Source: Tenrec ecaudatus (Eukaryota; Chordata; Mammalia; Afrosoricida; Tenrecidae). From it: a stretch of DNA of 64,000 nucleotides. The notes below the pieces were generated by a model. The model saw nothing but the letters and a program-made list of their open reading frames with translations. It did not search any database and was not told where the DNA came from. Positions 45,115-56,625 of this stretch are shown in pieces. How positions within the stretch are numbered: the stretch's first letter is position 1; the number at the start of each line of letters is the position of its first letter. The stretch lies in contig NC_134546.1 of the NCBI RefSeq assembly GCF_050624435.1, forward strand, positions 40,007,501-40,071,500, written 5' to 3'. Both the position numbers and the translations under genes were made by a program.

Positions 45115-45689
45115 CTTTAGGGGCTGCACTTACTTGGAGACACAGTAGTTAAGGGAGAGTCTTTCTCAGTTGGTTTCTGCAAAAGGGCTGGCTCCCACCA
45201 TGCTGCTCAGGGCCCTGCCCAGCAGCAGCCTGCCCCTGTCCAAGCCCCTCCTGGTGCCAGCTGCCATCTCTCGTGCGGCCCAGGGCCGCCTGACTCTGGC
45301 TGTGGGCTGGGGTTTGCGATCGTGGTGGAAGATTTACTCCATGCTTGGACTCTGACCTGACAGCAACATCATGGCACCTTTCAATACAGGAGGTAGCAGA
45401 CATTCAGGGGGCGTCCCTGTTTACTTCAAGGCCAACGCTGCCAGTGGAATGGGGGCCAGCCCGGGACCAAGGTGTCGAAGAGTGTTGCTCCATTCGGCTT
45501 ACTGGTTCCCTAAACTGGCCAGGGGGAAACAATTCTTGTATTAATTTCAGGCTAAGTTCTGAAGCCTGTTTGCTAATAATTCTCTAGGTTTCCCGTGGGA
45601 AATGTCCAGTTGCCTGACCACAGTCTCTACACGTTGCTTAATGAATGACTCAAGGGAGTCTTAGATGGATCACCCAAATCTTCAGCAAC

Positions 45690-46115
45690 ATAAGCTGGGG
45701 AATACTACACAGCAACAAAAAAGCACAGACTATAGTTATTTGCTACAAAATGGATACAGTTGGGCCAACAAAATGCTGAATAAAAGAAGCTGGGCACAAG
45801 CAATGTATTCTGTATTCTAGTTATACAAAATTCAAAACTAGGCAAACTGAGACTGCAGTATTTAGCATACAAGGTTGCCTATTTGACTGGTCAGATGATA
45901 AGGAAATGCACAGAAGTATCTTGATCAGTCAGAACTTTGGTTTGGAGGTTGGCAGGGGGGGGAGGGTGACTGGAAGGGGGTGCAAGGGGCTGGCTAGGGT
46001 AGTAAGAATAAACTGCTGACTTGGGCGATGGTCAGTCACATGGGTATTAGCTACATAATCATTTCTTAAACTGTAATAAGTTAAAAAGTTGTAATCGCAT
46101 TTTAAGAAAAACATA
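45690..46115 (+). mobile_element. Old L1 (L1M-type) 3' UTR remnant
   Basis: Shares the order of landmarks of old L1 3' UTRs: GGGGAATACTACACAGCAAC, CAAAATGGATACAGTTGGGC, AAAAGAAGCTGGGCACAAG, TATTCTGTATTCTAGTTATA. There is a G-rich tract near 45950. Non-coding. Confidence 0.55.
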
Positions 46116-46139
46116 TTGAAGTCCCTAGGCTGTTAGAAT

Positions 46140-46335
46140 GCTATCAGCACCAGCTGCGGTCCAGCTGATTCTGACTCAAGCCATTCCCAGAGGGTCTTCA
46201 CTCTGTATAGTTTTTCTCAATGGCTTTTTGCCTGAAGGTAAACTCCTCCAGTCTTTTGACTGTCAAGGTCTCTTCCAACCTTTCTGTTAGCGGCCAACAG
46301 CATTAACCATTTACCTCCGCCCCAAGGGCTCTAGT
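46140..46335 (-). repeat. AfroSINE, diverged
   Basis: Antisense; CACCAGCTGCGGTCCAGCTG, TGATTCTGACTCAAGCC, to AGCGGCCAACAGCATTAACC and GCTCTAGTGGG. Confidence 0.6.
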
Positions 46336-46345
46336 GGGAACTGTA

Positions 46346-47499
46346 AGGAACCTTACTTCCGATCTCCCTAACTCTCACTGCCTAGGTGAAGCAGCAGGGA
46401 CAGAGGGCATGCTACGTCCAGCTAGTTGGGGGACAGACTTCTGTCCATATATCTCGGCTTCTACCCTGGTGTCTAGATCAGTAAACAACATTCTATGCAT
46501 TCAGAGAAAAGAAGACATCTAGCAGATGGAAAATCCTGAGCCTGGAAAAATCAGTCCTTTGCTTAAGAGGATGCTGAGTGAGCTGTTCCTATATTTTAGG
46601 ATGTTTTCCCCCCAGTTGATTCCCCAAAGCTGAGAACATCATGCAATGCATTATTCCGAGTTTGATGGGAAATACTAGACATCCATGCTGGACACAGCAA
46701 ACCCCACCACATCTCCAGGCTACACTGCCTTCTCCCGGGTGGAGGGAGGAGAGGAGTGCAGGGAGAGAGATGGTGTGAAGTGGGGAGGGCTGCAACCTTC
46801 TCTACCCTAACCAGGTGGGGTGGGGGAAGGTTCTGGAGACCCTCCTGGTGGCAGCTCACTGCCCAGCAGACACTGGCGGCTCACCCAGGAGCACTGGGGC
46901 TGAGCTGGGGCAAAGTTCTGGGTGTTTGGAGCTGTGCTGGAGACTTGTCTGGGCAGGAGGTTGGCAGGAGTGGGGAGGCCCAGGAGGGGGCGCAGCAGTG
47001 GGAACCATCTGCACCTTCAGGCCTCACTGCATGGAGGAGGCATGGAACTGACATGGGACAGTGGGCCCTGTCCGGGAGGAACGCAGGGGCTGGCAGGCAA
47101 GCCTGAAGGGAGGAGGCCTGGGGACAGGTGAGAGGAGGTCACGGAGGTAAGTCGGAGAGTGACTCTCCCACCCTGGGGATGGGACTATTGTCCAATATGG
47201 GGCCTCCGTCCGAGAAAGAGGGCCCTGGAGGCAGCCCCATGAGCCCAAGCTGCGGGAGAGCTCTGGTGGCTGCAGGGATGAAAGGAGGGAGAAGAGACCC
47301 TGGATGAGAAGCGAATTTGAAGATCTGATTGAGACTGGACTGGATTCTCAACACTTGAGGATGAGCCTCAAATCTCAAAATTCTTGAAATTTGTATTTGG
47401 AAAACTAGCACCCGCCCAAGACACTATGAAGGAATGAAGACAAAGGCATTCCCCGGGTCGAGTCATGTAATGAGCTGGCTCCTGGGTTTCCTCCAGGCA
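46346..47499. other. Unique intronic DNA
   Basis: G-rich intron sequence; no exon or clear repeat. Confidence 0.5.
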
Positions 47500-47640
47500 C
47501 TAGAGCTCTAGTGGCATAGTGGGTTATGCGTTGGGCTGCTAATGGCAAGGTCAGCGGTTCGAAACCGCTACCGGCTCTGTGGGAGATCTGCCCTGTAGTA
47601 ATCATCTTGTTGGCAGTGGGGTTGGTTTTCTGGGTGGTGG
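47500..47640 (+). repeat. AfroSINE with intact Pol III A and B boxes
   Basis: TGGCATAGTGG (47512-47522) fits the tRNA-type A box and GGTTCGAAACC (47556-47566) fits the B box, spaced as in a tRNA promoter. The body is shortened and ends GGTTGGTTTTCTGG. Confidence 0.8.
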
Positions 47641-47649
47641 TAAAGGCTC

Positions 47650-47860
47650 GTCACCTACCAGTGACAAATGCCACACACTGTGACAGCCCTGTGCTATCAT
47701 TCCACCAGACAGCAACCCTGTGAGGCAGGCATATGGCCATTCAACAGCAGCACGAGGGGGTGAGCAGCTTGCCAACATTCCACAGCGCTGAAACAGCAGA
47801 GCTGAGGCTGAAAGCTAGCCCTGCCAGGGTCGAAAACCCGGCTCTTTGTACAGCACCAGA
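47650..47860 (-). repeat. MIR-type SINE
   Basis: Antisense order: CACACACTGTGACAGCCCTG, AGCAACCCTGTGAGGCAGGC, AGCAGCTTGCCAACATTCC, GAGCTGAGGCTGAAAGC and CGAAAACCCGGCTCTTT. Confidence 0.6.
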
Positions 47861-48388
47861 TTGTCTCCCAAGGGCACCTAGGAATCTGCCTTCCTGGGGG
47901 AAGGGGAGAGGTGATGTCTCCCAGGACTGACCGTTTAAGGTGGGAGGGGCCTGCCCTTATAGTTAGGACTCCTGTCCCCCGGAATCCACTGGCCACTGCT
48001 ACCCTTTGACCTGGGGCAGCGGGGAGGGGCCACTGCTTCTCCTTTAATGCCTCTACCAAGATGCACGTGGCACCTTCTCCTGACACAACTCAGGCAAGTG
48101 GGGCTGTGCAACAAGGCCCAGGCTAGGGAATGGCAGTGGGGATGACATGCGGGCTGTCTGGCTGACCACATATGCTACCCTCCTTACATTCCTCGGGGTC
48201 CCCTGCTCACAACCCCTACCTAGCCACCCCCACGTGCATTTCCAGGTGTCTGGACTCCCTAGGAGTCTGTTTTCCTGGTCTGGGCCTCTTCCCTGGGTGG
48301 TGAACCCAGAAGGAGACCTACTGTCCCCTATCCTTCCGTCCTCCCCGTCCTCACACCCACCTATCCAGTCCTTCAGTGAACGTTATCA

Positions 48389-48575
48389 AGGAAGGACCCT
48401 GGTGGGGTAGCTGACAAGGCCAGTGGTTCAAACTCACCAGCCCCCATTCCCTTGTGAGAAAGATGGGGCTTTCTACTCCTATAGAGAGTTACAGCCTCAG
48501 AAACCCACAGGAGAAGGTCTATCCTGCTCTGTAGGGTCACCATGAGTTGGCAGTGAGTTTGGCTGGTTTTGGAGG
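48389..48575 (+). repeat. AfroSINE
   Basis: Sense; GGACCCTGGTGGGGTAGCTG, GCCAGTGGTTCAAACTCACC, GTAGGGTCACCATGAGTTGG. A short deletion removes part of the head. Confidence 0.85.
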
Positions 48576-48579
48576 ACTG

Positions 48580-49679
48580 GCGGGCATCATGCTGGCTCCG
48601 GGATATGATGGAAAAGACAGGCACAGGGGGCATCTGGCCTGCTTCTTAAAGGCCCCACGCTGGGTTTCTCAGGGGCTCCTTACAGCCCCTATTTCCTCTG
48701 CTGCCAGTAGGCTCTGTGCTGGGATGTGGCACGGCTCTCTCTGGCTATCTCCCCCCCACCCGCCCCCCGCAGGCTAGCCCGGTGACCTGGCTCAGCTTCT
48801 GGTCAGCGTAACCACCTGTGAGTGTAGGACCAAAGAGATAGCACATCTTTGCCTGGCCCACTGCAAGGCACTCTGCCCAGAATGAAGGGCACAGGCATGT
48901 CAGGAGGGCGGCCCAGCACAGAGTGCGGTCAGGGAACATGTTCTGCCCCAATTCCTATGGTCAGACTCCTGTGCCCATCCCACCCTCCTGTGGCTAGCTG
49001 CAGATCACCCTCTCACGGGCTCTGGGATAAGGTGAGGGCCACAGTCCAGCCTCCTTCCCCATCAACCTCAAGAGGCTCAGAGCCCGGGGATGCATGCCAA
49101 ACTCGTGGGGCCCACACGCTGCCACTGACAACCTGGTTGCGTCCTTGAGTTGGAGGTGGGGTGGTGGAGATTTCTCAAGTTCCAGCGATGTGCAGGGAGC
49201 CAGCCTTGCTCAGGAGAAGGGCCTTCCTGGAAGCTTCAGCCAGAGAAAAGGTCAACCCAAGCACCCCAACCATGCCTTCTTCTCCCAGTCACACCCCGCA
49301 GAGGCGTCCTCTGCCCCCAGTGGGTTCGCCGCAAGCCTGCTATTTTGTTTATACCACAATTGATCTGCCATCCAGTTTGCAAAGAACAGACACTTGGGGG
49401 CTTTATTATTGCCACTCTGACTAAAGCTGTGACGCTCCCACCGCCTGTCTGATGCCGCCTTCGCAGTGGAGCCCCGTGACAGGGCCTCTGTGGTTCCCAG
49501 GAGGAGCAGGCCCCGTCAAGTCACAGCTTGTAAGTGGCTGAGCCGGCCCAGAAGCCTGAGCCCCTTTTCTGGGGAGTGTCGTCCTGCCCAGGCACCTTTT
49601 CCTGCTGGGCTCTGGACTGCCCACTGGGCTGTGGGAAAGGAGATGTGCTGCCCAGTCTGGGGTCCTCTCTGAGAGTGAA
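48580..49679. other. Unique intronic DNA
   Basis: GC-moderate; nothing recognised on either strand. Confidence 0.5.
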
Positions 49680-50038
49680 AGGGGGCACTATTGATAACCA
49701 CGTGGGGACAAAATGGTCGAAGGCCACTTGGTGGGGAAGAGAGAGTTTCTTCTACAAAATGGTGTTGGCAAAACGGGGAATTAAATTGCGGAAAAATGAA
49801 ACCGGATCCACATGGCACACCCCACACAGCAACAAATTCCAAAGGAATCAAAGACCTGAGTGTTAAACCTAAAATGATAAAGTTCCCGGAAGATAACACA
49901 GGGACAAAGCTGGACCCGGGTGTCCAAATCTATGGCACACATAACACTATCAAACAAGAACAACAATGCTCAAACAGAAGAGAAGCTAGATCATCGTGGC
50001 ACAAAAGCCCTAGCCAAAAGAAGAAAAAGAGAAGCTAC

Positions 50039-50062
50039 GTGTGTGTGTGTGTGTGTGTGTGT
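50039..50062 (+). repeat. (GT)n microsatellite
   Basis: About 12 GT units inside the old L1. Confidence 0.95.
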
Positions 50063-50527
50063 TTGCATTTTGGGGTAATGACATATCTGACAAAGGCCTA
50101 AGTGCTAATATACAGAAAACGTCAAAGCCTCCACAACAGGAAGACAGACGATCCAATGAAAAAGAGGACAAAGGCCGTGGCTTCACCAAAGAGAGCATTC
50201 AGGCGACTAGCAGACACAAGAGGAGGTTGGTGATCAGTAGTCAGTAGTCAGTAGAGAGATGGATCCAAAAGACAGTGAGAAGCCACCTCCCTCCTACAAA
50301 CAGAGCTCTGACAAAGAGGTAGAAATCCACGGATGCAGGTGAGGTGGTGGGAGTCTGGGGCTCTCATACATTGTGTGGGATTGCGACGTGGTACGGCCAC
50401 TATGGAAAGTGGTATAGTGTTTTCTCAAAAACTAGAAACACATGTGAACTAGTCATTCCATTTCGAATCCTATATCGTTGAGCAGCAAGAGCAGTGACGT
50501 GAATAGACGTATGTCTACCCAGGTTCA

Positions 50528-50722
50528 AGGAGCCCTGGTGGTGCAGTGGTTATGGGTTGGGCTGTGATCTAGGTCAGGAATTCGAAACCACCAGCGGCCT
50601 CGAGGGAGAAAGACGGGGATTTCTACTCCTGTAAACGGTTACATTATCAGAAACCTGTAGGGGCAGTTCTACCCTGTCCTATGAGTTGGCATCGACTCAC
50701 TGGCAGGGAGTTTGTTTTTGTT
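50528..50722 (+). repeat. AfroSINE inserted in old L1
   Basis: Sense, nearly complete; GGAGCCCTGGTGGTGCAGTG to GAGTTGGCATCGACTCACTG and a GTTTGTTTTTG tail. It splits the L1M-type element at 49680-51010. Confidence 0.92.
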
Positions 50723-51029
50723 ATCCATGTCCATCGCGTTATGCATAATAGAAGGAAGATGGAAACAAGTTTCCATCCGTGGATGAGTAGATGAACAAAC
50801 TGTGGTGTTGACAAACAATGGAACACTGCAGTGATGGAGAATCGTGATGAGTCCTCAAACATAACACAGACAGATCTAGAGGAAATCTGTCAATCACAAA
50901 AGGACAAATGTGTGGTATCACTCTTATAAAAAGTCAGGGATAGGTTTAGTCACAGAAAGCAACATTCTTTAGTGGCTACCAGGGTTGAGAAGGGGAGGGA
51001 GGGAGAGTCTCTTACTACAAAGTCAAAAC

Positions 51030-51200
51030 TTCAACAAACCCACTGCCAGTGAGTGGATTCCACAGTGGCCCCACAGAGGGTTCCTGAGACCTCACATCTT
51101 TACTGGAACAGACAGCGTCATCTTTCTCCCACAGAGACCGGTGGGTTTGAACCCTTGGCCTGGAAGGTTAGCAGTAACCCACTGTAAAACCAGGCTCCTG
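51030..51200 (-). repeat. AfroSINE
   Basis: Antisense; AACCCACTGCCAGTGAGTGG to AAACCAGGCTCCTG. Confidence 0.8.
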
Positions 51201-51955
51201 TGGCTTGGGACTGCCCTGGTTTGTACATGCTGTCTGGGCATGATGGTTTTGCCTGGTGTTTGGACAGTTTATTGTGTCTGAGATGAAAGTCTGCATCGAA
51301 CATTAGTTTCCCATCCAACGATGCGCACACCGATCGTCCTGCCACATGGAGTGCTAGCCCCACGAGGTGTTGGTGCTGTTCCCACTTCCACCTTGCCTCC
51401 TCCTTTCCTGGGTCTCCAGGTCTCCTGCCTCAGCCTCTGGGCACAGTTGATTGTGCTAAGGAACATTCCTGAAGGGGTGACCGTTAATGTTATAGGCCAG
51501 TCTCTCGTTTGGTTGAAAGGTGACCTCTGAGAGTGGTACCAGTCCGGGTTAGCAGGATCCATAGCAACAGGGAGGTCTGCGTAAACCTCAGATCCCAAGG
51601 CAGGTCCCACGCCACAGGTTTTTGAGGGACGTGGTCCTGGGATCTCTCTTTTAACAAATGTCCTCTGATGAGATTGGTGCACATGGACCGAAACACTTTC
51701 CTTGCAAAGGGGACGCTACCAGGTATCCTGGATGGAGTCTACTCAATGAAAAATCTTTCCATTTATACTTCCAGGGACCTGTAAGGCGTGGACACTTCAC
51801 TGATGACACAACAGCTATGTCTGTAACTACCATTCTCCCCAACTCCGACCAGGTAGCAGCCAGGCCCGTGGAAAATGCCCCTCTCTCCGTTCTTGAAATG
51901 GGCTCTAGTAGTCTCGACCAAACAGCATAGCCCAAGCCCCTTACGGGATAGCTGA

Positions 51956-52096
51956 GAGAGCCCTGGTGGAGTATTGGCTGCAAACTATACAGGTTCAGAG
52001 GTTTGAAACCACCAGCTGCTTGGAAGGAGATAGATGGGGATTTCTACTCCTGCAAAGAGTTACATTCTTGGAAACGCATAGGGGCAATTTTACTGT
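51956..52096 (+). repeat. AfroSINE, first of a tandem pair
   Basis: Sense; GAGAGCCCTGGTGGAGTATT, GAGGTTTGAAACCACCAGCT, to GGGGCAATTTTACTGTG, where the second copy begins abruptly. Confidence 0.85.
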
Positions 52097-52262
52097 GCTT
52101 TGGAGGCGTCATGGTTAATCCCTGGACTGCATGCGATCTGCATGGCCGGCAGTTCAAAACCACAAGGTTCCAAGGGAGAAAGACTGGGCTTTCTGTTCCC
52201 CGTAAATGGCTACAGTCCCGGAAAGCCACAGGGTTGACTTAATGGCAGTGAGTTTTTAATTT
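52097..52262 (+). repeat. AfroSINE, second of a tandem pair
   Basis: Sense; GGAGGCGTCATGGTTAATCC, GGCCGGCAGTTCAAAACCAC, to TTAATGGCAGTGAGTTTTTA. The head-to-tail arrangement suggests insertion into the first copy or a dimer. Confidence 0.85.
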
Positions 52263-52699
52263 ATTTTTTAACTTAAGCGGATTCAGCCAAACAGGGCAGG
52301 GCTCTCCTATAGCAATCGTGATTAGCTCAAGAATAGGCCTGTGGCCACATTCCGGCCAATAGGATGAGGAGTGGGGTCTGAGCATTTCTGGTTAAAAGTT
52401 CCCCCACTCTTAGGAGAGAGTTGGTGGGATTCAAGGAGCAGGACGTGGCTCCAGGAGCAGCTACTTGGGAGCTGCATGGGGCTCTGAGGAGCAGCCCGCC
52501 TCGAGATGAAGCGGAGCTACAGGAAGGTAGAGAGGGGGCAGTCTGAAAGACAGGTCTTGGTGACTGGTGACCTGTGAAATCCAACCGCCCTACCTCTGGG
52601 CTCCAGGTGCAAGAGCCCATCCATTCCTGCAAGCAACTCAAACACCAAACAGCCCAGAATTAAGGAAATTGCACTGCCTTGAACAGAATGGTTTGTGTC

Positions 52700-52790
52700 T
52701 CCTAAAAGCCGAGAGGTAGCGGGAAGTCACTGACTTCTCTGAGCCCCGTTTCTTCACCTGTGAAATGTAATAGGCACCCCTGCTGTAAGC
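52700..52790 (+). repeat. MIR-type SINE fragment
   Basis: CTCTGAGCCCCGTTTCTTCA then CCTGTGAAATGTAATAGGCA, a MIR 3' landmark. Confidence 0.5.
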
Positions 52791-52799
52791 GGTACTACC

Positions 52800-54820
52800 C
52801 CAGCCAGAGTGTGTTCGTCAGGCTGCGGTCTAACTTAGCGCAGGGCTGGGGTGACGGGTTCCCACGACGGAGGAGCAAAGAGAGACGAAATAAGGGAAAC
52901 CAGAGTCTACATGGCTGGACGTTTCGGGGCACCTTCTGGGTGAACATGACTTCTACATGCAAGAAGAACTAGGTGACGCGATTCAGTGCCCCGCAAGCGA
53001 ATCTGACCTAGAGAGTGCATTTGGTCACCTCCGGTCACTTTTGTGTTTCCTTGGGCCATGCCGGACTCTACTCAGAGGAAGAATCAAGAGCGGCACTTTG
53101 TCAAGCAGTGACATTTTTAAAGTTATAGTCACACTGCATGGTCAAGGACGGTGGACAGTTCGTAGCAATGGGGGGGGGGGCAGGTTCGTTGAGTGCATAA
53201 ATGGAACCCTTGCTTCGTGGAGTCTTGGGTGGAGCCTGTGACTTTTTAGGTTTCACCTGCCTCCAGGCGATGCCTCCGAAGCTGACCAGCGAACCTTATT
53301 TTGAACAGCCAGGACTTGAATCACCGCTCATGATCAAATTGGCGACATACTGTGCTAACTATCTTTGGGGGCTTGTCTCCACAATGAGAATGGGGACTCC
53401 CTGCAAACAGGGGCTACATGTCATTGGCTCTTTGGCGTCTGACTGAATCCTAGCTCCGAGATGCCTTCACTGTGGGTCTTGAAGCAAATTAAATCTCTCT
53501 TTGCCTCAATATCCCCATTAGTGAGATGGAGATGATAATAGTATGCGCTTATACAGACACACAGCGGAGACACGCGCAGCCCTAAGAACAGCGCCCGGCA
53601 CGCCAAGACTCCTTCAATGCGAGCTCGTTAGCATTAATCTACCCTCCACAGAGAAGAGGGGAATCTTGCACAAAGTAGGCACGGACAGCCATTTGTTGAC
53701 TAGATGACTAAAAGCAAATGTTTAGAACTATGAGGGCGTGTGACTAACAGCGCTGAGCTGGGGGCGGCGATGGGCAAAGACGGAAACACCGGGATTGCCA
53801 GATAAAATACGGAATGCCCTGGGACATATGAACATCTGCACCACAACACATCTCCTTTCAATTCACTCACTCCTCGGACTGTCTCCTGATCCGACACTTC
53901 AAATTCACGACACAACACATGAACCCCCGACATGGATTTTGCACAAATGCTGAGGTGATGGTGATGGTGACGGTTGAGGTGATACGTCCTGGCGGTGAGG
54001 CACTGATGGAACTTGGCATCCATGTGACAACATAGGTTTGCTGCATGTTAAGCTCCGGTGTGATCGCCCTCCTTTTTCACACAACAATGCTTTTCACCTA
54101 ATGAGCTGGTCTTTGGAGAGTGTGTATATCTCTAAACTGGAGCATGGGGCATGTTTATTTTTAAAAAAAGATTAGTTGTTTATCTGACATTAAAATGTAA
54201 CCAGCTGTCCTGTGTTTTTATTTGCAAAATTTGACGACGCTGTCCATGGTCCCAGTTGTCTGCTTGGCACAGTTCTGCGGTAAGCTTTCCTGATGCACCC
54301 AGCTGGTTTGGGCCGTGCCTCGGGACGGGCGGGAAGAGGCACTGGTGGCCTCACTCTAAGAATCCAGGAGCACAAGGCTTGCACACGACGGTGCCTGGTT
54401 CAGGGCCACGCTACCTCTTGGGCTGTCCAGCTTCCGCTCGTAAAGAGAACAGTGGGAGATGGCTTCTTGGAGGCCAGGTGGCCAGGTACACCATGGGGTG
54501 GAGGGCTAGGGGCAGGGAGTTGACAGGTTCTCTTATGGGTGGAGTCTAGACACTGATTCTTGGGAAGGAGGGGGCCTCCTGGCCCTGTCCTCTGGGGGAA
54601 GGGCTGGACAACTGAGAGGACAAAGGGCAGCAGCCTCATGGCTGCCTGCAATGGTGTCTCCATGGGCCACCGAGTCATTCCCTGGCTTTGCCTGGGGCCT
54701 TCTTGTGGTAGTGGGGCCTAGAGAACGAATGGCGGAGGCAGGTCGGTACAGAATTTAATGAAGAATGAACAATTGAGGGTGAATCAAAATAACAGCCGTT
54801 ATTTTTAACTCACTAACCTA
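52800..54820. other. Unique intronic DNA
   Basis: Only a MIR fragment (53465-53610) is recognised. Also holds a short GGTGATGGTGATGG tract near 53955. Confidence 0.45.
53465..53610 (+). repeat. MIR-type SINE fragment
   Basis: TTTGCCTCAATATCCCCATT, GAGATGGAGATGATAATAGT and AACAGCGCCCGGCACGCC follow MIR order. Confidence 0.6.
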
Positions 54821-54822
54821 GG

Positions 54823-54975
54823 CGCCCCGGTGGCCTGGGGATAACTTGTTGGGATGCTCATCCAGTTCCAAACCAAGAGGAGGCTTTCTGCTCCCTCTAA
54901 GAGCTGCAGCCTTGGAAACCCACAGGGGCCGTTCTGTGGGGATGGATTCGGAAGCAGTGAGGTTTTGGAGGTACC
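54823..54975 (+). repeat. AfroSINE with deletions
   Basis: Sense; GCGCCCCGGTGGCCTGGGGA, GCAGCCTTGGAAACCCACAG, GGAAGCAGTGAGGTTTTGG. Confidence 0.7.
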
Positions 54976-55794
54976 AAGATCTCCCTCTCTTCAGTCCTGT
55001 CTATCAGTTCATTTAATGCTCACAGCGCCCTTCCGAGGAAGTGTGTGTCGAGTCTAAGCCACGTGTTTCTTGCCCTCCACATTTTAGCATCTTTATAGCC
55101 TGAGCGTGTTTTACAATCGATGGCCTGGCGGAGTTTACCTGGCAGCATTTTTTAATTCTTGATGACACGGACAGTGCTAGTGCATTCAGAGGTACCTCCG
55201 AGTCGAGGAACTACAGTGAGCATTGCTGTCAGTCCCATTTCTTAGCGCAGTAACCTGCGTCACACGGAGCAGCAAAAGACAAGGAGATGCAGTAGCCGGC
55301 CTACGATCCCAGAGCAAACACTGCTTAACCTGGGCCTGGAAACTAGAGGAAGGAGCCCGCGTGACCAGGAAGAGAGGCTTCACACAAAGAAGAAAGAAGA
55401 AAGAGGTTGCTTGTTGTGGAGAGTAACAGTTCTCAGCTCTGTATCCCAACAGAAGGACCTGGGAAACGTCCAGCGATCCCAGTGCCAGGCGCACCCAGAC
55501 CAGCTGGATCAGCGCAGGGGCTGAAGCTCTCCTGGTGGTTTACGGAGGCAGGATTTGTGTTCTGTTGTGAAAGTGGCATGGTAAATTCATTCCGTAGGAA
55601 TCTTGGTAACGGTAAAATCTCCCATGTACAGGCCCAAGGCTAACTCTGCCATTGACCTGCCCCTGGTGCCAGCTAGAGCCACCACCCTCTCCAGTTGAGC
55701 GTGGCATGGGTGGCATGCGTGACAATGGGATGTGAGGAAACGGGGTTGTTTTGGGAAAGCTGTGGTGATAGGCTGTTGGATTTTCTGCTGTTCG

Positions 55795-55960
55795 AGGGCT
55801 GGTGGCCCTGTGCATTAGGTTACAGTTCAAACCCACCTGCTGCGCAGCAGGAGAAAGTTGAGGCTGTCTGCTGCTGTCAATATCTGAAGTTTTGGAACCC
55901 CAGTATAGAGCTGCTCTGAGTTGGAATCAACTTGAGGGTAGTGGGTGTTGGTTTGTGGGG
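55795..55960 (+). repeat. AfroSINE with deletions
   Basis: Sense; GTTACAGTTCAAACCCACCT, GGAGAAAGTTGAGGCTGTCT, GAGTTGGAATCAACTTGAGG. Confidence 0.75.
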
Positions 55961-56329
55961 TTGTCTAGCAGGCTGAGAACAGGGGCTGGTGTTTTCTCGG
56001 CCCCTCCGCAGTGAACTGGTTGCTCAGAGAGCCGCCCTCACCCTGTGTTGGTATTTGCTTTTCTGTCTTCTTCTTTGGGGCGTGGGTGATAAAAAGAACA
56101 GTGTCACACGGGCTGCACATCTTTGGCCATTGGAAACATTTCGGCAAATATGAGACAGGGCAAGTAACTCCCAAATCGGGGCTGCGGCTTGGCACTGGCA
56201 CTGCTTCCCCTGCCACCGGGTTAGAGGCTGCCTTCAGCCTCCCCTGCCGGCCCGCTCAGCGCTTCAGCTGTGGGGTTCACGTTTTCTCTCCTCACCAGAA
56301 ATCTTTCAGCAAAATGAGTTATTAAAAGC

Positions 56330-56500
56330 TGGTTAACTGCTTCTGCCTCTGGGTAGCTCCAGCTTAATGACCTCTCCTGGGGAGCAGCTGTCAAGATAGG
56401 CCCCCAGGAGCTGACTCATTTACATAGAGCTGGCCTCCCTCCTGCCTCTCCCTGTTTCTCTGATGACTAATTCCTTTCTGGGATGAGATCATCACCCCCT
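56330..56500. promoter_or_regulatory. Candidate enhancer-like block in KCNK12 intron
   Basis: Unique block with an AP-1-like CTGACTCATT (56411-56420), GAGCAGCTGTCAAG (E-box CAGCTG) and CTGATGACTAATTCC. Role inferred. Confidence 0.25.
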
Positions 56501-56580
56501 GCTGACCCCTACCGAGAGAGCAGAGAAGACTGAGTCCAGGGTCGCCATTGAGGGGACAAAGGCCAAGTCAACCACAGCCC

Positions 56581-56625
56581 TGGGGCAGGGGGGTGGGGGT
56601 GGGGGGTTGGGGGGGAGGGTTGTAT
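56581..56625 (+). repeat. G-rich tract, quadruplex-prone
   Basis: At least five runs of three or more G within about 45 bp at the edge of the L1-like copy. Confidence 0.8.

Larger units (their letters stand above)
49680..51010 (+). mobile_element. Old L1 (L1M-type) 3' region interrupted by an AfroSINE
   Basis: Sense match to the end of L1 ORF2/3' UTR of mammalian-wide L1M elements: AATCAAAGACCTGAGTGTTA, CCTAAAATGATAAAGTTCCC, GGAATACTGCAGTGATGG-like and CATTCTTTAGTGGCTACCAG blocks in the expected order. The frame is destroyed. It is split by the AfroSINE at 50528-50722 and contains a (GT)n at 50039. Confidence 0.7.

Noticed and set aside
45149-45403. Possible processed pseudogene near 45200 (Leu/Ser/Pro-rich presequence-like frame)
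   Set aside because: No convincing match to a nuclear-encoded mitochondrial protein and no poly(A) or target duplication seen.
47500-47580. True tRNA gene
   Set aside because: A and B boxes are present, but the sequence does not close a cloverleaf acceptor stem and continues into an AfroSINE body.
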